Origin: an uncultured Campylobacter sp.
Lineage (GTDB): Bacteria > Campylobacterota > Campylobacteria > Campylobacterales > Campylobacteraceae
DNA length: 64,000 nucleotides
Direction: 5' to 3'
Assembly (NCBI RefSeq): GCF_938045205.1
Contig: NZ_CALIMY010000159.1
Span: 22,963-86,962, forward strand
The notes beneath the pieces were generated by a model that was not told where the DNA came from, searched no databases, and was given only the letters and a program-made list of their open reading frames with translations. Shown here piece by piece: positions 8,786 to 17,580 of the stretch. The first letter of the stretch is position 1. Each line of letters opens with the position of its first letter. Made by a program: the position numbers and the translations under genes.

Positions 8786-9361
8786 ATGAAGCTTGAACGT
8801 TTTCCCGGTATAAATATTATAGTTGAAGAAAAACGTGTTGTTTTTGAATTAAAAATTAAAAACCAAAAATCTGTATATATGTGCCACCCATTTACAAATA
8901 ACACTGGAGATATTGCGTTTGTTGATAGCATAAAATTCTTAGAATTATGACGTAATAGTAAAATTGATGCAGATAAAGAAATAAGCAATAAAACGGAAGA
9001 TGGTTAGCGAGGCGATTACAAATATAGTTGGGCAGAAAAGGGTTTTAAGCACGACCTTGACAATCCTGCACCATTGGCTAGAGTTTGCTGCTATTCTGAT
9101 GAGTATTATGCACCAATAAAAGCAAGATGTATTCCGTTTTTTAAAAAGGAATATGTGAAAGAAATAAAGTACGCTTGTTCATTTTCTGATGGAATAACGC
9201 GTACTATTTGGCTGCTTTCTAATGGAGCAAAATCATTTCCAGTACATTTAAGCTCCTCCGATGAGACAAAAATATTGGCAAAATTTGCAGGTATTACAGA
9301 AAATTCTTATTATATAAAGATAGAAATTCAAAGTGAACTGAATTTATGGGATAAGAAATGA
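8786..9361 (+). pseudogene. Decayed AT-rich gene with two in-frame stops
   Basis: From ATG 8786 one frame reads through 191 codons to a terminal stop at 9359-9361, interrupted by TGA at 8948-8950 and TAG at 9005-9007. The reading remains protein-like on both sides: MKLERFPGINIIVEEKR before, WAEKGFKHDLDNPAPLAR and ITRTIWLLSNGAKSF after. This argues for nonsense decay of one ~190-residue gene rather than separate genes. Base composition is clearly more AT-rich than the flanking genes, suggesting acquired DNA. The downstream part (TTG at 9074, 95 codons) could still be expressed. I do not recognise the family. Confidence 0.6.
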
Positions 9362-9441
9362 TATATAAAATTTTAGTCATAAATTTATGGAATTTTAGTT
9401 AAAATCCTTCTATCAAAATTTCGCGTAAAAGCTCTGCGAAA

Positions 9442-10470
9442 ATGTCAAATTTAGGAGAATCCTTGAAGCTTCAAATGTCCTTGATGTCGGTTGCCTGCGT
9501 CGTAATCATCCTGGCTGGTCTTAAAGCCGCGCAGGCTATCGTCGTGCCATTTTTGCTAGCTATTTTCATCACGGTGCTCGTCTCGCCGCTGGTGCTCTAC
9601 GTCCAAAAGATCCGCGTCGGGCGCGTCTTTAGTTTCCTCATCATTACCTTTGCCTTCGTGGCGATTATAGTGTTTTTCGGCGCAGTCATCTTCGATGCGA
9701 TCAAGGAGTTTTCAGCGCGCCTACCCGAGCTGCAAGCAAAATTTGAAGAGGTGCTAGGAGGCGTGAGTGCGAAGCTCTCTCGATTCGGCATAGAGCTTAA
9801 CGTCGCAAGCCTAGGCATCGATCCGAGCGAAGCCGCCGCACAGCTATCTGCACTACTGCGCAAAACAGGCTCGATAGTCTCGACGGGATTTTTCATTTTT
9901 ATAATGGTTTCATTTATGGTCTTTGAGAGCTCTGTGATCGACGAAAAAATCCGTTATTTTTCGCAAAGTAGCCGCGCTACGCACACTTTCGTGAAGAAAT
10001 TCGCCTCCAGCCTAAAAAAATATCTGTTAATCAAAACTATCGCTTCAGCTTGCACCGGTGCGCTCATCGGGCTCGGGCTGTGGGCTCTTAGTGTCCCATA
10101 TGCCGCGCTGTGGGGGATTTTAGCTTTCGTACTAAATTTCATCCCTACCATTGGCTCGATCGTAGCGGTCTTTCCGACGCTTTTCGTGACGCTAGCTACG
10201 ATGGATATAAGCTCTAGCATCTGGACTATCGCAATCTATTTAGTCGTAAACGTAGCGATCGGAAATATCATCGAGCCGCGATTTTTAGGGCAAGGGCTCG
10301 GGCTTTCAACGATCAGCGTACTTGCGGGGCTACTGCTGTGGGGCTTCGTGCTTGGTATCGGCGGGCTATTTTTGGCTGTGCCGCTTACGATGAGCTTACA
10401 AATCGCGCTTGCCTCAAACGACAAAACACGCTTCATCGCGACCCTATTAAGCAACAAGGTCGAGAGATAA
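9442..10470 (+). CDS. AI-2E-family (UPF0118/PerM) membrane transporter
   Basis: The 342-residue polytopic inner-membrane protein has the layout of the PerM/YdiK/TqsA family. Two or three N-terminal helices (SLMSVACVVIILAGLKAAQAIVV, FLLAIFITVLVSPLVLYV) precede a soluble region rich in amphipathic helix (about 85-130). A C-terminal bundle follows with the conserved pattern FIPTIGSIVAVFPT and the IEPRFLGQGLGLS segment. Family members export small molecules or ions; the substrate here is unknown, and the name AI-2E exporter should not be taken as demonstrated. It stands alone, preceded by an AT-rich 80-nt leader. Confidence 0.85.
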   Translation: MSNLGESLKLQMSLMSVACVVIILAGLKAAQAIVVPFLLAIFITVLVSPLVLYVQKIRVGRVFSFLIITFAFVAIIVFFGAVIFDAIKEFSARLPELQAKFEEVLGGVSAKLSRFGIELNVASLGIDPSEAAAQLSALLRKTGSIVSTGFFIFIMVSFMVFESSVIDEKIRYFSQSSRATHTFVKKFASSLKKYLLIKTIASACTGALIGLGLWALSVPYAALWGILAFVLNFIPTIGSIVAVFPTLFVTLATMDISSSIWTIAIYLVVNVAIGNIIEPRFLGQGLGLSTISVLAGLLLWGFVLGIGGLFLAVPLTMSLQIALASNDKTRFIATLLSNKVER

Positions 10471-10510
10471 AGCGAAATTCCGCGGAATTTTAAAATTCTA
10501 TGAATTCTAA

Positions 10511-10526
10511 CTTGAGCGCGCTCAAG
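10511..10526. repeat. Perfect 16-bp palindrome CTTGAGCGCGCTCAAG
   Basis: The palindrome lies between the permease gene and the YgbA-like gene, 45 nt before the latter's start, with TAAAAT (about 10548-10553) downstream. It could be an operator. Alternatively it could be a short terminator stem (6-bp stem, CGCG loop) for the permease gene, although the T-run begins only after four further bases. Confidence 0.45.
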
Positions 10527-10571
10527 AGTATTTTTGTCTCTTTTAGATAAAATCCGTCCAAAGGATCAAAT

Positions 10572-10931
10572 ATGACGAGCGAAAAATTTATTTACGAAAT
10601 AAACACGGTGACGAAATTTATCCAAATTTACTGCGATGGTAAGCATACGGAGGCGCTCAAAAAAGATGGTGCCGTGCTTCATGACTACAAAGACGATAAG
10701 GGGCTTGTGCAAACGCACTTTCATCTCTGTAGCGACTGCGAGCGGATGCTACGCTATGCCTACGCGCGCCTTGGTGCCTGCCCGCATACCGAAAAGCCAC
10801 GCTGTCACCACTGCCCGCATCCGTGCTACGAGCGTGAAATGTGGGTAAATATGGCTAAGATGATGAAATATAGTGGTATGAAGCTTGGGCTTACGAAGAT
10901 CAAAAAGCTTTTTTCGTTTAAAAAAAGCTAA
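10572..10931 (+). CDS. YgbA-like, nitrous-oxide-stimulated-promoter family protein
   Basis: This 119-residue Cys/His-rich soluble protein contains CSDCERMLRYAYARLGACP and CHHCPHPCY, a cysteine spacing typical of the YgbA_NO family (PF11756 as I recall), whose E. coli member is induced under nitrosative stress. The cysteines suggest metal or cluster binding. RBS AAAGGATC precedes the ATG. A stem-loop starts at its stop codon. Function is inferred by family only. Confidence 0.8.
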   Translation: MTSEKFIYEINTVTKFIQIYCDGKHTEALKKDGAVLHDYKDDKGLVQTHFHLCSDCERMLRYAYARLGACPHTEKPRCHHCPHPCYEREMWVNMAKMMKYSGMKLGLTKIKKLFSFKKS

Positions 10932-10952
10932 TTTGTACGGGCAATTTAGCTT
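10925..10952 (+). terminator. Stem-loop at the end of the ygbA-like gene
   Basis: AAGCTAA (10925-10931) pairs with TTAGCTT (10946-10952), and TTG/CAA inside can extend the stem. There is no strong U-tract, so termination efficiency is uncertain. Confidence 0.35.
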
Positions 10953-11185
10953 GAGTTTGCGGGTAAAATTTATCTTTGCAAGCTCGCTTCATCCTTATGC
11001 AAAAAAGTATAAAAAAGCGGCGTGAGAACAAGCGCAAAAAAGATATAAAAATCAATCAAAATACTAAATTTTAGCGCGTAAAATTCTGCCTTGCAAACGC
11101 AAATCCTCCGCAATCCTTGATAATAAATAATTAAATTTGAGTTTATAGTTTTAAGTTAGAATTGTACCCAATCAAAGGAGAAAAT

Positions 11186-11962
11186 ATGAAGGTCATTACC
11201 ATCGCGGTCGTTAACGGCAGGGTCGTAAACGAAAAGGAATTAATCGCGTCTATAGCCGATTATGACGATTTTACCGCGGTTGCCGAACAACTCCGCAAAG
11301 GGCTGAAATCGAGGTATTTTACATCTAGAGAGCATGCGAGGATCTATAAAAAAATCAGTGTCGAGACGGGCTTTAGGCGCGTGCGATTCGACTACAAACC
11401 TTATAAAGATAAAATTTCAAACCTTATTGCCGAGGGCTACACCGTCAAGGCGATCTTAAAAAAGATCGGCGAGGAGGACGAAGCGTTCAAAAACGCCGTT
11501 ACTGCACCCGGGCTTACGCACTTCATCTCCGTGACGTTCAAAGATGAAAAAACAAGACTTCGCGCAACCGCCAAAAAAAGCGAGGATTTCTTATACGCAT
11601 ATCGCTTCGAGATCAAGAAAATGCATTTCCAAGGCGTTAGCAATAAAGAAATTTTAAAATATATGAAAGCTCATTACGAAAAGGATTTTGCCAAAGTAAG
11701 CGAGCGCGATCTGGCAGCTTTTATCGAGGCAAACGCAGTGCTGGATACCGACCGCAAACTCTCGCTGTATAAAAAGCCGAGCCTTTATGATCCGCATTTT
11801 AGCGAGATTATGAAGCTTTACGCAAGCGGTATGCGAGTCTATGATATCTGGAAGACGCTTAAAGCCAAATACCCCGAGTTAGCCAAGCTTCAGGCGCCGA
11901 GCCTTTATCAATTCATCGCAAACAACGCCCTTGGCAAAGCCAAATATATGCAAAAAGACTGA
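11186..11962 (+). CDS. Unknown protein with three internal HTH-like repeats
   Basis: The start was placed at ATG 11186 behind AAAGGAG rather than at the in-frame TTG at 11162; 258 residues. No family recognised. Three similar segments are visible, about residues 74-115, 140-182 and 204-246. Each has the pattern I-x3-[hydrophobic]-x-G-[hydrophobic]-x4-I-x-K-x-[LMI]-K, then a spacer and a closing L-x2-FI (GLTHFI, DLAAFI, SLYQFI). The first half of each unit reads like a helix-turn-helix (EIMKLYASGMRVYDIWKTL). An array of DNA-binding helices or a helical scaffold is possible. The N-terminal 70 residues are different. It stands alone. Confidence 0.7.
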   Translation: MKVITIAVVNGRVVNEKELIASIADYDDFTAVAEQLRKGLKSRYFTSREHARIYKKISVETGFRRVRFDYKPYKDKISNLIAEGYTVKAILKKIGEEDEAFKNAVTAPGLTHFISVTFKDEKTRLRATAKKSEDFLYAYRFEIKKMHFQGVSNKEILKYMKAHYEKDFAKVSERDLAAFIEANAVLDTDRKLSLYKKPSLYDPHFSEIMKLYASGMRVYDIWKTLKAKYPELAKLQAPSLYQFIANNALGKAKYMQKD

Positions 11963-12043
11963 TATGCCCGTGCTTTTTGTAAATTTTACTTTCAAATTTA
12001 AAATTTCGCCGCGATAAAATCGATGAAAGCCGGTGAAATTTCT

Positions 12044-12589
12044 ATGAAAACCTGCGTCATTCTCTGCGGCGGTAAAAGCTCGCGTTTCGGCAGCGATAAA
12101 ACGCTGTTTCCATTCCGCGGGCATCCCAGCATGACGCACTTTCTTTTTTCGCGCTTAAACCGCGAGTTTGAGCGGGTTTTCGCCTGCGCCAAAACCTCTA
12201 AATTTAACCCGCCGCTTCCTATGATCTACGACGAATTTGAGGAATTTTCGCCGATGGGCGCGCTGTATTCGGCGCTAAAGCCCTTTAGAGGCGAGCGCAT
12301 TTTTATCATCCCCGCCGACATGCCTTTTGTAGAAATTTCCACCATTCGCGCTCTTAGCGAGCAAGAGGGGCAAATTTGCGTAGCGGGCGACGAGGCGCAC
12401 AGACATAGCCTGTGCGGATTTTTTGACGCAGCTCTCGCGCCGCGCGCGCTTGAGCTCTACCGCGCGAAAGAGCACAAGATCGGTGCGCTCATTGGATCTG
12501 CAAATTCCAAAGTGCTAAATTTCAAAAATAAAGAGCAGTTTTTAAATATAAATTATCAAAACGATTTAAAGGGCGTATATGAAATTTAA
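12044..12589 (+). CDS. mobA: Molybdenum cofactor guanylyltransferase
   Basis: MobA transfers GMP from GTP to molybdopterin. The N-terminal nucleotide-binding loop CVILCGGKSSRFGSDKT is diagnostic. FSPMGALYSAL and IIPADMPFV supply further MobA motifs, including the metal-binding Asp. ATG 12044 was preferred (MKTCVILCGG, weak GGTGA upstream); ATG 12023 would add seven residues ahead of the nucleotide loop. At 181 residues it is normal. It overlaps the next gene by 11 nt. Confidence 0.9.
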   Translation: MKTCVILCGGKSSRFGSDKTLFPFRGHPSMTHFLFSRLNREFERVFACAKTSKFNPPLPMIYDEFEEFSPMGALYSALKPFRGERIFIIPADMPFVEISTIRALSEQEGQICVAGDEAHRHSLCGFFDAALAPRALELYRAKEHKIGALIGSANSKVLNFKNKEQFLNINYQNDLKGVYEI

Positions 12590-13703
12590 AGCTTTAGCGC
12601 TCGCGCTTTGCGCCATGAGTCTAGCCGCGCAAGATCTCTCCGAACTATACGCAAAGGCTAGCGAATACGAGGCCAAGGGCGATTACAAAAACGCGATGAT
12701 CTATTACAAAAAGATCGCCGCGGTAAGTCTGGCGGAAAGGGGCGAAAAGTCGCGCCGAAAAGTCGCAGAAAATTCTACCTCGTCCGCAGAAAACCGCGCT
12801 TCGCACGACGATATCGCCGTTTTAAACTCCGCTGAGTCGCAAAATTCTTTCGCACAAAATTCCTCCGCGCCGAAACCCACTTCGTCAAATTTCACAGACG
12901 CAGGCTCGGCTGCGTCAGGCTCTGCGTCAAATTTAGAATCATCGAATTCCGCCTCGCTCTCGCAGAATTCCGCTGCGTTGGATTCCGCGCCGCAAGGCGA
13001 GCAAAATAGCCGAAATTTCGGATTTTTAGGGCTTAAATACTACGAGCCGATCTATATGCTTTTCACCCACGATTTCAGCAAAAAGCCCGATCGTAAGGCG
13101 GATGAGCTGCATTTTGAGTTTAGCTTCGAGCGCCCGATCACATACGACGCGCTGGGACTTGGAGAGAAAATTTCATTCGCTTACGCGCAAAATTCCTGGT
13201 GGCAGATCACGCAGGATAGCGCCCCCTTTCGCGAAAGCAACTATCGCCCCGAGCTATACGTTAGCGCGCCGGTACCGTTTGCAGATGAGCTAAAAATAGG
13301 TGCTCTGCATGAGTCAAACGGCAAAGGCGGCGCAGAATCGCGCTCGTGGAATAGGCTCTACGCGCAAAGCACGTGGAGTGCGGGCGGATTTTCGATCACC
13401 CCCAGAGCCTGGTATGCCTTTTGGCTGGACCGCACGAACGAGGACATAGCGGATTATATGGGCTACGGCGATCTGCGCGCATCATACACCTTCGGCAAGC
13501 AGCGACTTAGCGCTCTGTGGCGAAATAACCTACATTTTGACGGCAGTAACCGCGGCGCGATCGAGCTGAACTACAGCTTTCCGATCTTTAATAGCGGATT
13601 TTACGGCTATCTGCGCTACTTCAACGGCTACGGCGAGAGCCTCTCGGATTACAAACGCAGCGTCAATAAGATCGGCATCGGGCTTTCGTTCGTAGAATTT
13701 TAA
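12579..13703 (+). CDS. pldA: Outer-membrane phospholipase A (PldA) with a low-complexity insertion
   Basis: The protein has a signal peptide (MKFKALALALCAMSLAAQ), a short TPR-like helix (18-50), then an Asn/Ser/Ala-rich insertion (about 57-145), then a beta-barrel domain. The catalytic motif ALHESNGKGG (H244, S246) followed by SRSWNRLY is the PldA signature, and the barrel ends in Phe (SFVEF), typical of outer-membrane proteins. Family members are dimeric Ca2+-dependent enzymes hydrolysing outer-leaflet phospholipids. The insertion makes it longer than the usual ~330 residues. It starts inside mobA, so translational coupling is likely. Confidence 0.9.
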   Translation: MKFKALALALCAMSLAAQDLSELYAKASEYEAKGDYKNAMIYYKKIAAVSLAERGEKSRRKVAENSTSSAENRASHDDIAVLNSAESQNSFAQNSSAPKPTSSNFTDAGSAASGSASNLESSNSASLSQNSAALDSAPQGEQNSRNFGFLGLKYYEPIYMLFTHDFSKKPDRKADELHFEFSFERPITYDALGLGEKISFAYAQNSWWQITQDSAPFRESNYRPELYVSAPVPFADELKIGALHESNGKGGAESRSWNRLYAQSTWSAGGFSITPRAWYAFWLDRTNEDIADYMGYGDLRASYTFGKQRLSALWRNNLHFDGSNRGAIELNYSFPIFNSGFYGYLRYFNGYGESLSDYKRSVNKIGIGLSFVEF

Positions 13704-14181
13704 GAGGCGAGTCTAGAAAAAGCTTGAAATTCTGCGGCAAAATTTTATTCGCGGTAGGGTAAATTTGCTGATCCTACGAAGATCTCGATAAAATTTGCTT
13801 TTGAAATTTTATCTGTGAAATTTTATTCTACGGCACGAGCGTAAAATTTATTCGCGACTATTACTCGGGTAAAATTTTATCCGCTGCATAGATACGGAGG
13901 ATGGGATTCTATCCTCGCCGTGCCTTTTCCTCCGTGCCCGCATAAAATTTCACGCGCTAGCCAAACGGCGCGGAATTTTATCTGCACGAAATCTGAAATT
14001 CGCAGCTCTTTACTCCGCGCCGCTAAATTTTAAAAAGCAAAATTTAGCGGTGCAAATCGCCTTAAATTTTGCGGACGGAATTTCGCCTGCCGCACCGGAT
14101 GCCCAACCGATAGAATTTCTTAGAAATTAATATTATTTTAGCTAAAATCGCAGATTAAATTTTAAACAAAAGGATCAAAAA
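13704..14181. other. 478-nt intergenic region rich in AAATTT/AAAATTTTAT motifs
   Basis: No gene is seen. The motif AAAATTTTAT or AAATTTTATC recurs about every 20-40 nt (near 13738, 13788, 13805, 13820, 13847, 13871), giving degenerate tandem structure. The last 70 nt hold the ilvE promoter. Confidence 0.55.
14114..14148 (+). promoter_or_regulatory. Probable ilvE promoter with overlapping palindrome
   Basis: The palindrome AATTTCT-T-AGAAATT (14114-14128) sits where a -35 element would be, 14 nt before a -10-like TAAAAT (14143-14148). RBS AAAGGATC precedes the ATG. The position suggests an operator, but the regulator is unknown. Confidence 0.35.
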
Positions 14182-15108
14182 ATGGCACAAATTCAAGAGG
14201 CCGAGCTCATCTGGAAAGACGGCAAGCTAATCCCATGGGCGGAGGCCACTACCCACGTTTTGACGCACTCTTTGCACTACGGAAACGCCGTATTTGAGGG
14301 CGTACGCGCTTATAAGACCGACAAAGGCTACGCGATTTTTCGCCTAGACGAGCACACTCGCAGGCTTGAAATTTCGGCAAAACTCTGTCTAATCAAGCTT
14401 CCGTTTAGCTTCGAGCAGCTTCGTCAGGCCCAGATCGACGTCGTCGCGAAAAACCGCTTCGATCAGACCGTATATATTCGCCCGCTTGCGTACTTCGGCT
14501 ACGGCTCGATGGGCGTTTCGTCCAAGGACTGCTCGGTAAACGTCATCGTCGCAGCGTGGCAATGGGGCGCGTATATGGGCGAAGAGGCGTTACGCAAAGG
14601 GATTAAAGCCAAAATTTCATCGTGGATGAAGCCGGCGCAATTTTCGATGATGGCAAAAGCCAAAGCGAGCGCGAATTATTTTAACTCGCAGATGGCAAAT
14701 TTCGAAGCGGTCGATGCGGGATACGATGAGGCGATACTGCTCGATCCTCAGGGCTTCGTCGCAGAGGGACCGGGCGAGTGCCTATTTATCGTAAAAGATG
14801 GGCTCATCATCACTCCGCCGAACGACACCAGCTTAGAGAGCATCACTCAAAACTCGGTTATCGAAATCGCGTGCAGCCTGGGTTACGAGGTCCGCAGAGA
14901 GCGCATCGCTCGCGATCAGCTCTATGCCGCGGATGAGGCGTTTTTTACCGGCACCGCCGCGGAGGTCACGCCGATTAGCAACATCGACGGCAGGATCATC
15001 GGCAAGGGCGAGATGGGCGAGGTCACGAGCCGCTTGCAAAAGGTGTATTTCGCGGTAGTCACGGGCAAAGACCCCAAATTTGAGCACTGGCTCACATACG
15101 TTAAATAA
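14182..15108 (+). CDS. ilvE: Branched-chain amino-acid aminotransferase
   Basis: The 308-residue PLP fold-type IV enzyme transaminates Val, Leu and Ile. It shows the N-terminal HSLHYGNAVFEGVRAY, the Schiff-base Lys region MMAKAKASANYFNSQMA, and the cofactor-binding GFVAEGPGECLF and FFTGTAAEVTPI. It is followed 8 nt later by the SPFH gene. The ilvE-SPFH pair matches C. jejuni as I recall. Confidence 0.96.
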   Translation: MAQIQEAELIWKDGKLIPWAEATTHVLTHSLHYGNAVFEGVRAYKTDKGYAIFRLDEHTRRLEISAKLCLIKLPFSFEQLRQAQIDVVAKNRFDQTVYIRPLAYFGYGSMGVSSKDCSVNVIVAAWQWGAYMGEEALRKGIKAKISSWMKPAQFSMMAKAKASANYFNSQMANFEAVDAGYDEAILLDPQGFVAEGPGECLFIVKDGLIITPPNDTSLESITQNSVIEIACSLGYEVRRERIARDQLYAADEAFFTGTAAEVTPISNIDGRIIGKGEMGEVTSRLQKVYFAVVTGKDPKFEHWLTYVK

Positions 15109-15116
15109 GGACGCGC

Positions 15117-16196
15117 ATGCCAGCGGATTTGAATGATTATTTTAATAAGAAAAATAGCGACAAAAAAGGCGGGAATTTAAATTTTAAAATTCCTAATTTT
15201 GGAGGAATGGGTAAGTTTAGCGGCGTGATTTACGCGATAATCGCGATAATCGCGCTGCTCGTGATCTCAAAACCCTTCGTCACGATCCAATCGGGTGAGG
15301 TGGGGATCAAGTCAAATTTAGGCAAATACGATCCGACGCCTCTTGGCGCGGGACTTCACTTTTTCGTGCCGTTCATACAGGACGTATTCGTCGTAGATAC
15401 TCGTACGCGTATCATCAACTACACTAGCAGCGAAGATATGAGCGTGGGTATCGCTACTAAAAGCGGCACCGCGGGCGGTATCATTAGTAAAAACTCGCTT
15501 TCGGTGCTAGACTCGCGAAATTTGCCCGTCAGCATCGACATCACCGTGCAATACAGGCTCAATGAAGCCACGGCGCCCAACACGATCGCCGAGTGGGGCT
15601 TTTTGTGGGAGGATAAGATCATCGATCCGCGCGTAAAGGACGTCGTGCGTAGCGTCATCGGCAACTATGCCGCCGAGGAGCTGCCTACCAAACGCGACGA
15701 GATCGCTAAAGCGATCGACGACGGCATCCGCAAAAATATCGAAGCGCTGGCGAATTCGCCAGTGGATCTGCTAGCCGTGCAGCTTAGAGAGATCATCCTG
15801 CCCGCAAAGGTAAAGGAGCAGATCGAGCGCGTGCAGATCGCCAAACAGGAGGCCGAGCGCACCAAATACGAGGTCGAGCGCGCAAATCAAGAGGCGCTTA
15901 AAAAGGCTGCTCTTGCCAAAGGTAACGCAGACGCCGTTAAAATCGAGGCTCAAGGTCGCGCCGATGCCGCTAAGATCGAAGCCGACGCGCAAGCCTACGC
16001 CAACAAAGAGGTCGCAAAGAGCTTGGACGCAAATCTTTTAAGCCTCAAGCAGATCGAGACGCAGGCTAAATTTAACGAGGCGTTGCGCGAAAACAGCGAC
16101 GCGAAAATTTTCCTAACGCCGGGCGGTGCGGTGCCTAATATCTGGGTCGATACGAAAGATAAGGCGAAGCAAAGCGCCATCGAGCGGGAACATTAA
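15117..16196 (+). CDS. SPFH/prohibitin-family membrane protein (HflC/HflK-like)
   Basis: One N-terminal membrane helix (VIYAIIAIIALLVIS) is followed by the SPFH domain (about 55-235) containing the typical SGEVGIKSNLGKY start and PVSIDITVQYRLNE. A charged coiled-coil follows (about 235-325, with ERTKYEVERANQEALKKAALAKGNADA and Ala/Lys/Glu repeats), then a short tail. Such proteins oligomerise into membrane microdomain cages, often modulating FtsH protease. The 359-residue length is normal. It is co-transcribed with ilvE (8-nt gap), and a stem-loop lies about 70 nt downstream. Confidence 0.9.
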   Translation: MPADLNDYFNKKNSDKKGGNLNFKIPNFGGMGKFSGVIYAIIAIIALLVISKPFVTIQSGEVGIKSNLGKYDPTPLGAGLHFFVPFIQDVFVVDTRTRIINYTSSEDMSVGIATKSGTAGGIISKNSLSVLDSRNLPVSIDITVQYRLNEATAPNTIAEWGFLWEDKIIDPRVKDVVRSVIGNYAAEELPTKRDEIAKAIDDGIRKNIEALANSPVDLLAVQLREIILPAKVKEQIERVQIAKQEAERTKYEVERANQEALKKAALAKGNADAVKIEAQGRADAAKIEADAQAYANKEVAKSLDANLLSLKQIETQAKFNEALRENSDAKIFLTPGGAVPNIWVDTKDKAKQSAIEREH

Positions 16197-16267
16197 AATT
16201 TCAGGCGGTTATGCGCCCCGATTTCGCGAACTAAATTTGATAGCAAGTCGCTCCTAGCGCATAAGTC

Positions 16268-16289
16268 TAACTCACGTTTTTGTGAGTTA
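16268..16289 (+). terminator. Stem-loop downstream of the SPFH gene
   Basis: TAACTCAC (16268-16275) pairs with GTGAGTTA (16282-16289) around a 6-nt loop. It has no downstream T-run, so it is a possible weak terminator or mRNA 3' stabiliser. The rest of the 291-nt gap before hisIE shows only AAATTT-rich sequence. Confidence 0.45.
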
Positions 16290-16487
16290 AGCTTAGCGGC
16301 GAATGCAAAAACTCGCGATGAGCAAAACTCGCGTTCGTCGCGGTTTAAACCCAGCGGTCGCTTAAAATTTAGCCGCTAGATTTGTCCTTTAAATTTGCGA
16401 GGCGTGCCGCTTCGTAAATTCACAACTCAAATTCCGCGTGCGGCGGCTAAATTTAAGGCGCTCGACTTCGCAAATTAAGGATCAAAG

Positions 16488-17474
16488 ATGAAGGTAGATT
16501 GGCAAAAATTAGGCGGGCTGCTCCCAGCGATCGTGCAGGACGCGGGCGACGGCGCAGTTTTGATGCTCGCGTATATGAACGAAGAGGCGCTAAGCCTGAC
16601 GCTGCGTACCGGCTACGCGCACTACTTTTCGCGCAGCAAGGGGCGCATCTGGAAAAAGGGGGAAGAGAGCGGGCACGTTCAGCTCGTAAAATCCGCCTTT
16701 TTGGACTGCGACAACGACGCGCTGCTGCTTAAAATCGAGCAATGCGGCGGATCCGCCTGCCACACGGGCGCGCGAAGCTGTTTTTTCAAAGAGATTTCGC
16801 TGCAAAAATGCGGCGAAAATGTGGGGAGCTCGAGCGCTTGCGGCGCGATAAATTTCGCAGAGCACGGCTCTGCAGCCTCTCTCGCGCAGAAAAATTCCGC
16901 GAATTCCCGCGCAGGGCAAAATTTTATGCCTCAAAATTCCACTGCCTATTGCGATCGGCAAAGCTCTGCGACACAAAATTTTACGGCGGCAAATTTCATC
17001 GCGACGAATTCCGCCGCAGAGTGCAGCGAGCAAAATTTATACGCCGTCTCGCAAAATTATGCGCTAAAAAACTCTACAGAAAAAAGCCCGTACGGCATTT
17101 TGGACGAAATTTATCACGTCTGCTTGGATCGCAAGCTAAACGGTGAGTCCGCGCTATCCTACGTCGCCTCGCTTTATGCGAAGGGCGAAAACGCCTATCT
17201 CAAAAAGATTGCCGAGGAGGCGTGCGAGTTCGCGCTGGCGTGCAAGGACCTCTCGCGCAGCGAGCTTTATGCGGACGTAGCGCACGAAAGCTTCGGCGAG
17301 CACAGAGCGGGCGAGCCGCGATACGACGTGATTTACGAGGGAGCGGATCTTTTATTTCACCTTCTGCTCGCACTTGCGGCGCACAATATCCATCCAGACG
17401 CCCTACTTGACGAACTAGCGCGCAGGCAAGGGCAAAGCGGCATCGAGGAAAAGCGCAGCCGCGAAAAAAGCTAA
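16488..17474 (+). CDS. hisIE: Bifunctional HisI/HisE with an expanded interdomain linker
   Basis: The N-terminal phosphoribosyl-AMP cyclohydrolase domain (1-103) has the zinc/catalytic segment [15 protein letters not shown] and [13 protein letters not shown]. The C-terminal phosphoribosyl-ATP pyrophosphatase domain (about 203-310) has [12 protein letters not shown] and an E/D-rich helix ([11 protein letters not shown]). Together they catalyse histidine steps 2 and 3. The linker (about 104-200) is Asn/Ser/Ala-rich with repeated QNS/QNF units and AAAATTT cores in the DNA, making the protein 328 residues against roughly 200-210 for relatives. It stands alone with RBS AAGGATC. Confidence 0.93.
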   Translation: MKVDWQKLGGLLPAIVQDAGDGAVLMLAYMNEEALSLTLRTGYAHYFSRSKGRIWKKGEESGHVQLVKSAFLDCDNDALLLKIEQCGGSACHTGARSCFFKEISLQKCGENVGSSSACGAINFAEHGSAASLAQKNSANSRAGQNFMPQNSTAYCDRQSSATQNFTAANFIATNSAAECSEQNLYAVSQNYALKNSTEKSPYGILDEIYHVCLDRKLNGESALSYVASLYAKGENAYLKKIAEEACEFALACKDLSRSELYADVAHESFGEHRAGEPRYDVIYEGADLLFHLLLALAAHNIHPDALLDELARRQGQSGIEEKRSREKS

Positions 17475-17580
17475 TTCTGCCTTGCGGCGACCGCGAGTTT
17501 ATTTAGAGCAAAGCGCGCCTGAAGCGAGCCATAAAACTCGGAGGCGATTTTACGCTGCGAACGCAAATTAAGGGTCGAAA

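Noticed and set aside
12704..12895. Minus-strand open frame inside pldA
   Set aside because: It is antisense to the low-complexity insert; open because of biased composition.
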